Assembly: GCA_024681565.1 (NCBI GenBank)
Contig: JAILAO010000068.1
Location: 1-21,242, forward strand
DNA: 21,242 nucleotides
Source of the DNA: Bacteroidales bacterium
GTDB taxonomy: Bacteria; Bacteroidota; Bacteroidia; Bacteroidales; UBA932
Reading direction: 5' to 3'
Both the position numbers and the translations under genes were made by a program. The notes below the pieces were generated by a model that saw only the letters and a list, made by a program, of their open reading frames with translations, did not search any database and was not told the DNA's origin. The first letter of the stretch is position 1, and every line of letters begins with the position of its first letter. Shown here piece by piece: positions 12,825 through 20,058 of the stretch.

Positions 12825-15094
12825 GAGATCTTGCTATAGTCTTTGATTTCGTATTTTTCTTTTCTCAATTCTCGTACCAGAGCCTGGTTCTGCGGGGCTT
12901 CCAGGGAAGGATCCGCTTCCAGGATCCGCTCCGCGTAGATCCGGGCTTCCGTCAGCAATTGTCCGTCCCGCGCCAGGGATGCGATGTTGAGGCTGATGGG
13001 CAGCCCGCTCTGCTGGGTCCCTTCCAGATCGCCGGGACCGCGCATTTTCATGTCCTGTTCCGCAATTTCGAAACCGTCTTCCGTCGAGCACATCAGGTCC
13101 AGGCGCTGCTGGGCCTCTTTGGATGTCTTGGCATCCTTGACCAGGATGCAATAGGACTTCTCGGCGCCGCGTCCCACCCGGCCGCGCAGCTGGTGGAGCT
13201 GGCTCAGGCCGAAACGCTGGGCGCTCTCGATCACCATGACGGACGCATTGGGGACGTCCACGCCCACCTCGATCACGGTCGTGGATACGAGGATGTGGGC
13301 CCGTCCGGCGGCAAAGGCGGACATGTTGAAGCTCTTTTCTTCGTTGGTCTGCTGTCCGTGGACGATCGCGACCTTGTAGTCGGGCAGGGGGAAGGCCTTG
13401 ACGATCTCTTCGTATCCCTGCTCCAGGTTCTGCAGGTCCATCTTCTCGCTTTCGAAAATCAGCGGGAAAACGACGAATACCTGCCGTCCCCGGGCGATTT
13501 CGTCGCGCATGAATCTGTACATGGCATTGCGCCGGTTCTGCCCGATGCACATCGTCTGTACCGGCTTCCGGCCCGGAGGCATCTCGTCGATGACCGACAC
13601 GTCCAGGTCGCCGTACAGGGTCATCGCCAGCGTCCGCGGGATCGGCGTCGCCGTCATCACCAGCACGTGCGGGGGAATACGGTCCCGACCGGAGGAGTCG
13701 CTGCTGCCGGAAACTTCGCTTCGCTCATCCCGCCGCTGCACTGCGCTTGCGGTCCCTCCGTTCACGAGGCCACGGGCGGCCACGGTTTCCGGCGGCAGGA
13801 CTCTTCCGGTTTCGGGCCCTTTGGCCCAGAGTCTGGCCCGCTGGTCTACGCCGAAGCGGTGCTGCTCGTCGATGACGGCGAGCCCCAGGTTGCGGAAGAC
13901 GACATTGTCTTCGAGCAGGGCATGCGTGCCTACGATGATGCCGATGCTGCCGTCCACGAGTCCGGCGTGGATGTCGCGCCGCTCCTTCTGCGTCGTACTG
14001 CCGGTCAGCAGTGCGCAGCGGACGGATGTGGGTTTCAGATATTTCTGGATATTGGCATAATGCTGCTGGGCGAGGACTTCCGTCGGCGCCATGATGCAGG
14101 TCTGGAAACCATTGCCGATGGCGATCAGGCAGCTGAGCACCGCCACCATCGTCTTGCCGGAGCCCACGTCGCCCTGCAGCAGGCGGTTCATCTGATGGCC
14201 GCTGACCAGGTCAGCGCGGATCTCCTTGATGACGCGCTGCTGCGCCCCGGTGAGTGCATAGGGAAGCGCATTGTAGCAGGCGTGGAAGTCCGGTCCCACC
14301 TTGGGCATCAGGATGCCGCGCTCACCGCGCGAGCGGACATATTTCTGCTTCAGCAGCGAAAGCTGCAGGAAGAACAGTTCCTCGAACTTGAGGCGATACG
14401 TCGCCTTCTGGAGGGTATAGCTGTCACCGGGGAAGTGGATGTTCTTGAGCGCATATTGCAGGGAGACGAGTCCGCGGTCCCGCAGGATATATTCGGGCAG
14501 CGTTTCCTGGATCTCCGGCAGACAGAGATTCAGGGCGGCGGCCTGCAGCTTGCACATAACCTTGCCCGTGATGCCGCCGGTCTTGAGCTTTTCCGTACTG
14601 GGATATACGCCGGTCAACGTGCCTTGCGACAGGGTTCCGCTCTGGGGCACGTCCACCTCCGGGTGGACGATGTTGAGCCGGTTGCCGAAGGCCTGGGGTT
14701 TTCCGAAGAAGAGGAACGTGGCCCCGGGCACCAGCCGTTGGTAATTCCACTTGATCCCTTTGAAAAAGACCATTTCCATGCGGCCGGAATCATCCTCGAC
14801 GATAACGGACAGGCGTTTGCTGGCATTGAAATGGATGGGGTCCGTCTCCTGGGAGACGATGCTGCTGCCGGGCCCGTAGAGGGTACGGCTGACCACCCGC
14901 GCCTGCAGCTGGACATAGGCCAGGTCCGGAGCCACTTCCGCGATGCGCGTGATTCCGCTCCGGTCGATGTAACGGAACGGATACAGATGGATCAGGTCCG
15001 AGAGGGTCTCGATCCCGAGTTCGCGCCGCAGAAGTTCGGCCCGTTTCGGTCCGACTCCGCTGAGGTACTGTATGCTGGTGGACAATTCACCCAT
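12821..15094 (-). CDS. recG: ATP-dependent DNA helicase RecG with an in-frame insertion
   Basis: RecG is a superfamily 2 helicase that regresses stalled forks and branch-migrates Holliday junctions. The 757-residue protein has an N-terminal wedge/OB region (LSGVGPKRAELLRRELG; GVYPSTEKL), Walker A GDVGSGKT (308-315), GTHALLED, motif II DEQH (409-412), motif III TATPIPRT (481-488), and GRVGRG plus the TRG region near the end. The start is the ATG at 15094; a TTG at 15103 in frame lies inside the -7 box and is unlikely. Residues about 427-472 form a hydrophilic segment between motifs II and III that ordinary RecG lacks. It coincides with a palindromic element (13681-13819). All helicase motifs remain in frame, so function is probably kept. 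Confidence 0.95.
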   Translation of the reverse strand: MGELSTSIQYLSGVGPKRAELLRRELGIETLSDLIHLYPFRYIDRSGITRIAEVAPDLAYVQLQARVVSRTLYGPGSSIVSQETDPIHFNASKRLSVIVEDDSGRMEMVFFKGIKWNYQRLVPGATFLFFGKPQAFGNRLNIVHPEVDVPQSGTLSQGTLTGVYPSTEKLKTGGITGKVMCKLQAAALNLCLPEIQETLPEYILRDRGLVSLQYALKNIHFPGDSYTLQKATYRLKFEELFFLQLSLLKQKYVRSRGERGILMPKVGPDFHACYNALPYALTGAQQRVIKEIRADLVSGHQMNRLLQGDVGSGKTMVAVLSCLIAIGNGFQTCIMAPTEVLAQQHYANIQKYLKPTSVRCALLTGSTTQKERRDIHAGLVDGSIGIIVGTHALLEDNVVFRNLGLAVIDEQHRFGVDQRARLWAKGPETGRVLPPETVAARGLVNGGTASAVQRRDERSEVSGSSDSSGRDRIPPHVLVMTATPIPRTLAMTLYGDLDVSVIDEMPPGRKPVQTMCIGQNRRNAMYRFMRDEIARGRQVFVVFPLIFESEKMDLQNLEQGYEEIVKAFPLPDYKVAIVHGQQTNEEKSFNMSAFAAGRAHILVSTTVIEVGVDVPNASVMVIESAQRFGLSQLHQLRGRVGRGAEKSYCILVKDAKTSKEAQQRLDLMCSTEDGFEIAEQDMKMRGPGDLEGTQQSGLPISLNIASLARDGQLLTEARIYAERILEADPSLEAPQNQALVRELRKEKYEIKDYSKIS
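13681..13819. repeat. Palindromic repeat element inserted in frame in recG
   Basis: Left arm 13681-13714 and right arm 13785-13819 are imperfect reverse complements, about 30 matches in 36 aligned columns by hand. The best core pairs ACCGGAGGAGTC (13688-13699) with GACTCTTCCGGT (13799-13810), and the inner ends are CCGGAAAC and GTTTCCGG. The central 70 nt contains the short tandem-like CTTCGCTTCGCTC. The element maps to RecG residues 426-472, leaving WAKG and PPHVLVMTATP on either side as in normal RecG. No transposase, clear target-site duplication or second copy was seen in this window. Confidence 0.72.
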
Positions 15095-15100
15095 AGCCCA

Positions 15101-15108
15101 CAAATATA
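15101..15108 (-). promoter_or_regulatory. Promoter -7 box of recG
   Basis: Minus-strand TATATTTG fits TAnnTTTG exactly and ends 6 nt before the recG ATG, implying a leaderless or nearly leaderless mRNA. The position of the -33 box falls within the terminator hairpin of the upstream gene and no TTTG/TTG was recognised there. Confidence 0.5.
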
Positions 15109-15111
15109 CGA

Positions 15112-15135
15112 AAAAAGCGGCATACGCCGCTTTTT
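15112..15135 (-). terminator. Intrinsic terminator of the propeller-DUF362 gene
   Basis: AAAAAGCGGC (15112-15121) pairs with GCCGCTTTTT (15126-15135) around a 4-nt loop, 22 nt after the DUF362 gene stop. On the minus strand the stem ends in six U. The symmetrical A and T runs could also terminate transcription on the other strand, but no plus-strand gene is present. Confidence 0.78.
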
Positions 15136-15157
15136 CGAAATACCCTGGCTGCCGGTC

Positions 15158-17329
15158 CTATTTTAATTTCTTGTAGATCAGATCGATGGCCGTATATTGA
15201 TGGTCGGCTCCCCAATGCTCATGCAGGCCCAGGGGAGCGGCGAGCGGCTGTCCGTCCTGTTCGGGATCGTAGCTGATGCCGCTGGGCGTATCGGGCAGCG
15301 AGGCCGCTTCGACCAGGTACAGGTCGCAATAGGGGAGGCTTCCGATCTCGGGCCATTCGTTCACGAGCAGGTCCAGGCCTACGGAGTCGATGGCCAGCGG
15401 ATCCTGCGAAAGCAGCAGCGAGCAGGCCCACTCTCCGTTGAAGGGTGCCTTGTTCCATTTCGGCGCAGGTGCACCGTTGCAGTCGCTGGAACCGTAGGTG
15501 CCGTCGACGAGGAAGAGCAGGGTCTTGCCGCCCAGGTCTTTATGACCGATGAAATCTACCTGGCTGCTGTATTTGGCATGTCCCCAGCGTTTGTCCTGAT
15601 TGACGCCATTGTGGGAGTTCTGATGCCAGTCCTTGTCCAGGGAGGTCGCCCCGTACCAGTTTTTGCCGGTCAGGGTCACGCCGGGACCGACATGGATCTT
15701 GAGCAGCGCGCTGTTGATCACGTAGTCGGCGTCCACGATGCATTGTGCAATCCCGTACTGTTTCTCGCCGTGGCCCGGCGTAAAGGGAATGGCATTCTCC
15801 ACGAACCGGCATTTTACGCGTCCTTCTCCACCGACGTTGTCTTCGTAGTTCACTTTCGGGAAGGCGGCTTTGCAGCGTTTGTAGAGCGCATCGGTGAGCC
15901 AGCGGCTCGGCTCGCAGACCGTGATGTCCTCCTGCGGAACCCCGGCTTCATGTACCAGGCTCTCCAACAGGGCGAGCGTGACGTAAGGCGAACTGTTGAG
16001 CTCTTCGTTGTCCGTATAGGAGAACGTGTTGTTCATGTTGAGTTTGATGGCGATTTTCTCCCCCTTCCGGTAAGGATGCGCTCCGCGGCCGTGGCTTTCA
16101 TTGAAAGAGGTGAAAAGGGCTTTCCACGCCTTGCGTACGTTCTTCTGCCCGGTCAGGCTGCGGAGGCCTTCGGCGATCATGGCCCGGGCCTTGCCCTGGT
16201 CGTTCCAGCGCTCTTCCCACCACATGCCGGTCTGCCCGTCCCAGGTGGCGACGCCCGGACTGTGGATCCAGGCTACCCGGCCGGGATGCAGGCCCTTGCC
16301 GACGCCTATCGGATGGTTGGGCGTGTCGTTGTGCATGCGCGGTGTGCCGTCGGCATGGCGCGGTAAGAGGACATCGACCCCGCGGGCGGCGTCAGGCTCG
16401 CTGACGATATCCAGGTAGGTGCAGGGGCCCAGGTCCGGATTCTCCCAGGAACTGACTTGCCAGACAATCTCTTTGGACGGGGTGATTTCGAAGAATTGTA
16501 CGCTGCCCGGCCATTCTTCTTGCGGCTGTCCGGCCACCCAGTTGCAGATCAGGGTGTTTCCGTTCTGAAGACGCGTAGCGGTCTGGAGGTTCCAGATGGG
16601 GAAGGGGAGATCGGCCTGCGTCACTTCCCAGACGGTCTTTCCGTCCTCGTCCAGTTCACGGACGAAATGCCGGCTGTCCCCACCGGTCAGGTAATGGCCG
16701 TTCGGAAGCTTTTCGACGTGCCAGGCGAACTGGTCGGGAATGGTTTTGAGGATCTTGCCTTCCGGGGAGATCTCCAGGATGGTCTGCTCCTTCATCAGCG
16801 CCGTGATGAAGTTTCCTTCCGGCGTGCGGCGTACGTGGCGGAACTGGCCGTGGGTGCCGGTGTTCTCGGTCGGGACGATGATCTCCCGGACCATCTTGTC
16901 CAGCCGGGTGTTCCAGATCACGATCTTGCCCGGCGTGCCGTTGAGGGCGAAATAGACAAGGTCCGGGCCCAGGGGCTGGCAGGAATGGGATTCGGTTCCC
17001 TGCGGGCAGATGTATTTCCAGAGGTGCTCTCCCTTGCGGTTGAGCAGGCCGAGCTGGGACATCGCGGCGTAGAGGATGTTGCCGTCCGGCAGAATACGCA
17101 CATCATCGAACTCGAGCACCCGGTTCCACGGATCCCGGATCGGCAGGGTGTATTCGAAATCGATCTTTCCATCCTTGATGATGCGCAGGGCCTGGCGGTC
17201 GGGATTGCGGGTATCCCATTCTCCCGTATAGGCGTACTCCTTGTATCGGGAGAGACTGCGGTCCTGGGCAGGAGCGCTTATGGAAAGGGCGGCCAGCAGA
17301 AAGACTGCCAGCATTTGTAATTTTTTCAT
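15158..17329 (-). CDS. Secreted fusion protein: beta-propeller (PQQ/arylsulfotransferase-like) plus DUF362
   Basis: This 723-residue exported protein has a type I signal peptide (MKKLQMLAVFLLAALSISAPAQ). Residues about 28-305 are repeats such as LPDGNILYA, TPEGNFITA, KLPNGHYLTGG and LQNGNTLICN, typical of a PQQ-like or arylsulfotransferase-like beta-propeller. Residues about 338-723 match the stand-alone Bacteroidota DUF362 proteins: PIGVGKGLHPGRVAWIHSP, IKLNMNNTFSY, LTGKNWYGATSLDKDW and SQDPLAIDSVGLD. No 4Fe-4S cysteine cluster is visible, unlike the ferredoxin-linked DUF362 proteins. The biochemical function of either half is unknown to me. It starts 6 nt after the GH2 gene stop, so the two are co-transcribed and probably serve a common extracytoplasmic process. 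Confidence 0.85.
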   Translation of the reverse strand: MKKLQMLAVFLLAALSISAPAQDRSLSRYKEYAYTGEWDTRNPDRQALRIIKDGKIDFEYTLPIRDPWNRVLEFDDVRILPDGNILYAAMSQLGLLNRKGEHLWKYICPQGTESHSCQPLGPDLVYFALNGTPGKIVIWNTRLDKMVREIIVPTENTGTHGQFRHVRRTPEGNFITALMKEQTILEISPEGKILKTIPDQFAWHVEKLPNGHYLTGGDSRHFVRELDEDGKTVWEVTQADLPFPIWNLQTATRLQNGNTLICNWVAGQPQEEWPGSVQFFEITPSKEIVWQVSSWENPDLGPCTYLDIVSEPDAARGVDVLLPRHADGTPRMHNDTPNHPIGVGKGLHPGRVAWIHSPGVATWDGQTGMWWEERWNDQGKARAMIAEGLRSLTGQKNVRKAWKALFTSFNESHGRGAHPYRKGEKIAIKLNMNNTFSYTDNEELNSSPYVTLALLESLVHEAGVPQEDITVCEPSRWLTDALYKRCKAAFPKVNYEDNVGGEGRVKCRFVENAIPFTPGHGEKQYGIAQCIVDADYVINSALLKIHVGPGVTLTGKNWYGATSLDKDWHQNSHNGVNQDKRWGHAKYSSQVDFIGHKDLGGKTLLFLVDGTYGSSDCNGAPAPKWNKAPFNGEWACSLLLSQDPLAIDSVGLDLLVNEWPEIGSLPYCDLYLVEAASLPDTPSGISYDPEQDGQPLAAPLGLHEHWGADHQYTAIDLIYKKLK

Positions 17330-17335
17330 ACTCAG

Positions 17336-20044
17336 TTATTTTAACGTGATTGTTATATTACCTTGGAAGGGAGAATCATCTTTTGTTCGCAATAAAGGGA
17401 ATGGCGCAGCGGCTTTCCGGCCCTTTTCCGGCCGGCTGACGACTTCGCCGAGAAGCAGGATTTCGTCCGGACGGGCAGGGTCCACTTCGAGGTAGTGCAT
17501 GCCGTCGATGCGCAGGGTTCCCTGCCAGAGATCGAGCAGGACGCTCCTGGCTGCCTTGACGCCGCTCCCGGGATAGGTCCACAGGCCGAAAGTCGGGGCG
17601 GAGCGCTTGTTGGGCCATGCGTCCTGCGGACCGAGACCGACGTAACGCAGTCCCTTGAGTCCGCGCGGCCGGAAAGCGAGGCCCCAGACCGGAACCCATT
17701 CCAGACCGGTTTCGGGTGTGATGGTGTAATCGACATGGATGCAGTCCGGTGAGAACGTGTACTCCATTTCATAGATAAGACGGTTGTCCCCGTCGATCCT
17801 GTAAAGGCTCTTGGTGTAGTATTTCTCGACCGTATCCGTGCTGCGGTCTTCGGAGGCGAGGATGGCTTCCAGGGTGAGTTTCCCGAAGTCCGCCTGCTCA
17901 TGCAGTTCCTCATCGCTCCACGCATACAGGAGGCTCTCCATGCGGTCCGGAGTGTGCCAGATGACCGGACGCAGGCTGGCAATGAGGGCCAGCGGGTCGA
18001 AGTACTCCATCAGGGCTTCCGGCTGGTAGTGCCGGTCCGTTTCCAACTCGATGCTGCGGCGGGTGATTTCGCTGCCGTCTGCCCGGAGGAAGGTCAGCAG
18101 GAGATGGTTCTCGTAGATTCCTTCTGCCGGGACGAGGCGCAGCCGAAGCTTTCCGGTCCGGTGGGGCCGTGTTTTCATCCGCATTTCCCCGCCGGCGACG
18201 GACTGTCCGTCAGCAAACTGCTCCCAGAGGATGCGGACCCCCGACAGGTCGGTGAAATCGAATTCGTTGACAATCGGGATGCGGACCCTGCGGGCGGCTT
18301 TTATTTTATCTACAGCAGGATAGACTTGCGCATAAACGGCTTTGACCTCTTCGAGGTCGCGGGTCGGACGCCGGTCGGCGTCCACGATGCCGTCCCAGCC
18401 CTGTCCGTCCAGCCGCAGGTAGGGATCCTCGGAAAACTCGCTCGGCCGATCCGGAAGTACAGGGGTGCGGATGCCCTGGTCCTGCCACATCCAGACGGCG
18501 CCGCCGGTCCCGTTGGGATGGCGCATCAGTGCTTTCCAGCGGGCTTCAAGTCCGCCCAGACCGTGTTCGCTGTAGCCATGGGTATATTCCGTCGTGACGA
18601 TGGGGCGGCTGTCCGCTTCTGCCAGGGCTTCCTCTTCGTCCGGCTGCCAGTAATGGGGGGTGAGGATCTGGAATTCCTGCGGCAGCCAGGTCTCCGCCCG
18701 CCAGGGCATCGCCAGCGGCCGGGTGGGATCCAGACCCCGGACAGCCCGGGCCGCAGCGAGGTGCAGCGGAGTGAGGGGGTCTTCGTTGCCGATGGTCCAG
18801 AACAGGATGGAAGGGGCGCTCAGGTCCCGTACAAGCGTCTCATAGACGCGGAGGAAAACGCCTCCGGCATAGGCTTCGTCGCTAAGCAGATTGTCCGCGT
18901 AGCCGGTCGTCACCTCATTGCTGAGATACATGCCGAGGCTGTCACACAGTTCGACGAATCCCCGGGCCGGGGTGTAGTGGCAACAGCGGATGTAGTTGAT
19001 GTTGGCATCCTTCATCATCTGCAGGTCCTGCAGCCAGTGTTCCCGCCGGGTGGCACGTCCCACGTCGGGATGTTCATCGTGCCGGTTGACACCGCGCAGG
19101 CGGATCGCCTGCCCGTTGAGCAGAAAACGTCCGTCGCGGATCTCCACCTGCCGCACGCCCACCCGCCGGCTTCGGCTGTGCGTCAGCCGGTCTCCGTCAT
19201 AAAGATCGACGGTGAGTTGGTAGAGGTAGGGGTCCTCGGCATTCCACCGGTGTGGAGAACGCAGGTGGAAGCTTTGCGTGAGCTCACGGCCCGTACCACA
19301 TTGTTCCTCAATTGTCTGCCTTTGGCTTGCCACTTCGTTTCCTTCGCGGTCACGGAGCGTAAATACGACATCATAGCTGCCGCCGGTGATGCTCGGGTAG
19401 TTGCCGGCCACGGTGTGCGGCTGTGTATCGATGACCATCACTTTGGCCGTCAGATCGGCGTCCCGGTAGCGGGCATCGAAAGAAGTGGTGACGGACGGAA
19501 GGTCCAGATAGCGTTTTGCCGGCATCGATTCGAGCCAGACGTCGCGGTAGATGCCCCCGAGGGACCAGTCGTCATAGGTGTCGAAGCGGACGTATCTGCC
19601 GCTTTGCGCTACATCGACTTCCAGGGTGTTGGCACCGGAAACGAGCAACGGGGTCACATCGTAGGAAAACTCCGTATATCCGGATTCATGGGTGCCGAGA
19701 TCATGTCCGTTGAGGACTACGTGCGCGGCATGCCATACGCCGTCGAAATGCAGGACGATACGCCTTTCCGTCCAATCCACGGGGATTTCGAAGTCCCGTT
19801 TATAATGGCCCGTCGAAGCTTTCTCCGGGGGAATGTTGCCGTACATCGGTTCCTCGAATCCCTGGACGGCCCAGCAGCCCGGCACTTCGATGGTGCTACG
19901 GGCCGTCTGGCCGGATGTCCCCGGGGATTCCAGGCTGAAGTCCCAGGTACCGTTCAGGGAAATCCTTTCCTGGGCCGCAAGGCTCCCGCCGGAAAGCAGG
20001 AGCGCTGCCGCAATCAGAAAAGAGGTAGATGGATGGATTTGCAT
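17336..20044 (-). CDS. Secreted glycoside hydrolase family 2 (beta-galactosidase-like)
   Basis: This retaining GH2 enzyme probably acts on a beta-linked sugar (galactoside or related) in the periplasm. The 902-residue protein has a signal peptide ending near SLAAQ (residues 1-25). The sugar-binding jelly roll is at about 28-175 (LNGTWDF, CWAVQGFEEPMYGN), an Ig-like domain at 180-300, and a TIM barrel from about 302 with FLLNGQAIRLRGVNRHDEHP. Acid/base Glu421 (TIGNED) and nucleophile Glu486 (IVTTEYTHGYSEHG) are in place. The C-terminus has a LacZ domain-5-like part (GLRYVGLGPQDAWPNKRSA). The residues after the nucleophile differ from the usual EYAHAMGNS, so substrate may differ from lactose. 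It lies 14 nt after the DUF2207 gene and 6 nt before the DUF362 fusion. Confidence 0.9.
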   Translation of the reverse strand: MQIHPSTSFLIAAALLLSGGSLAAQERISLNGTWDFSLESPGTSGQTARSTIEVPGCWAVQGFEEPMYGNIPPEKASTGHYKRDFEIPVDWTERRIVLHFDGVWHAAHVVLNGHDLGTHESGYTEFSYDVTPLLVSGANTLEVDVAQSGRYVRFDTYDDWSLGGIYRDVWLESMPAKRYLDLPSVTTSFDARYRDADLTAKVMVIDTQPHTVAGNYPSITGGSYDVVFTLRDREGNEVASQRQTIEEQCGTGRELTQSFHLRSPHRWNAEDPYLYQLTVDLYDGDRLTHSRSRRVGVRQVEIRDGRFLLNGQAIRLRGVNRHDEHPDVGRATRREHWLQDLQMMKDANINYIRCCHYTPARGFVELCDSLGMYLSNEVTTGYADNLLSDEAYAGGVFLRVYETLVRDLSAPSILFWTIGNEDPLTPLHLAAARAVRGLDPTRPLAMPWRAETWLPQEFQILTPHYWQPDEEEALAEADSRPIVTTEYTHGYSEHGLGGLEARWKALMRHPNGTGGAVWMWQDQGIRTPVLPDRPSEFSEDPYLRLDGQGWDGIVDADRRPTRDLEEVKAVYAQVYPAVDKIKAARRVRIPIVNEFDFTDLSGVRILWEQFADGQSVAGGEMRMKTRPHRTGKLRLRLVPAEGIYENHLLLTFLRADGSEITRRSIELETDRHYQPEALMEYFDPLALIASLRPVIWHTPDRMESLLYAWSDEELHEQADFGKLTLEAILASEDRSTDTVEKYYTKSLYRIDGDNRLIYEMEYTFSPDCIHVDYTITPETGLEWVPVWGLAFRPRGLKGLRYVGLGPQDAWPNKRSAPTFGLWTYPGSGVKAARSVLLDLWQGTLRIDGMHYLEVDPARPDEILLLGEVVSRPEKGRKAAAPFPLLRTKDDSPFQGNITITLK

Positions 20045-20058
20045 GAAAAAAAATGTGT

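Noticed and set aside
13681..13819. RecG insertion as an intein, intron or sequencing frameshift
   Set aside because: It is far too short for an intein, lacks splice-block residues, and the frame and all downstream helicase motifs continue normally. A palindromic repeat fits better.
12959..15166. 735-codon open frame on the plus strand opposite recG
   Set aside because: Antisense to recG, which has all helicase motifs; no promoter, ribosome-binding site or motif supports it.
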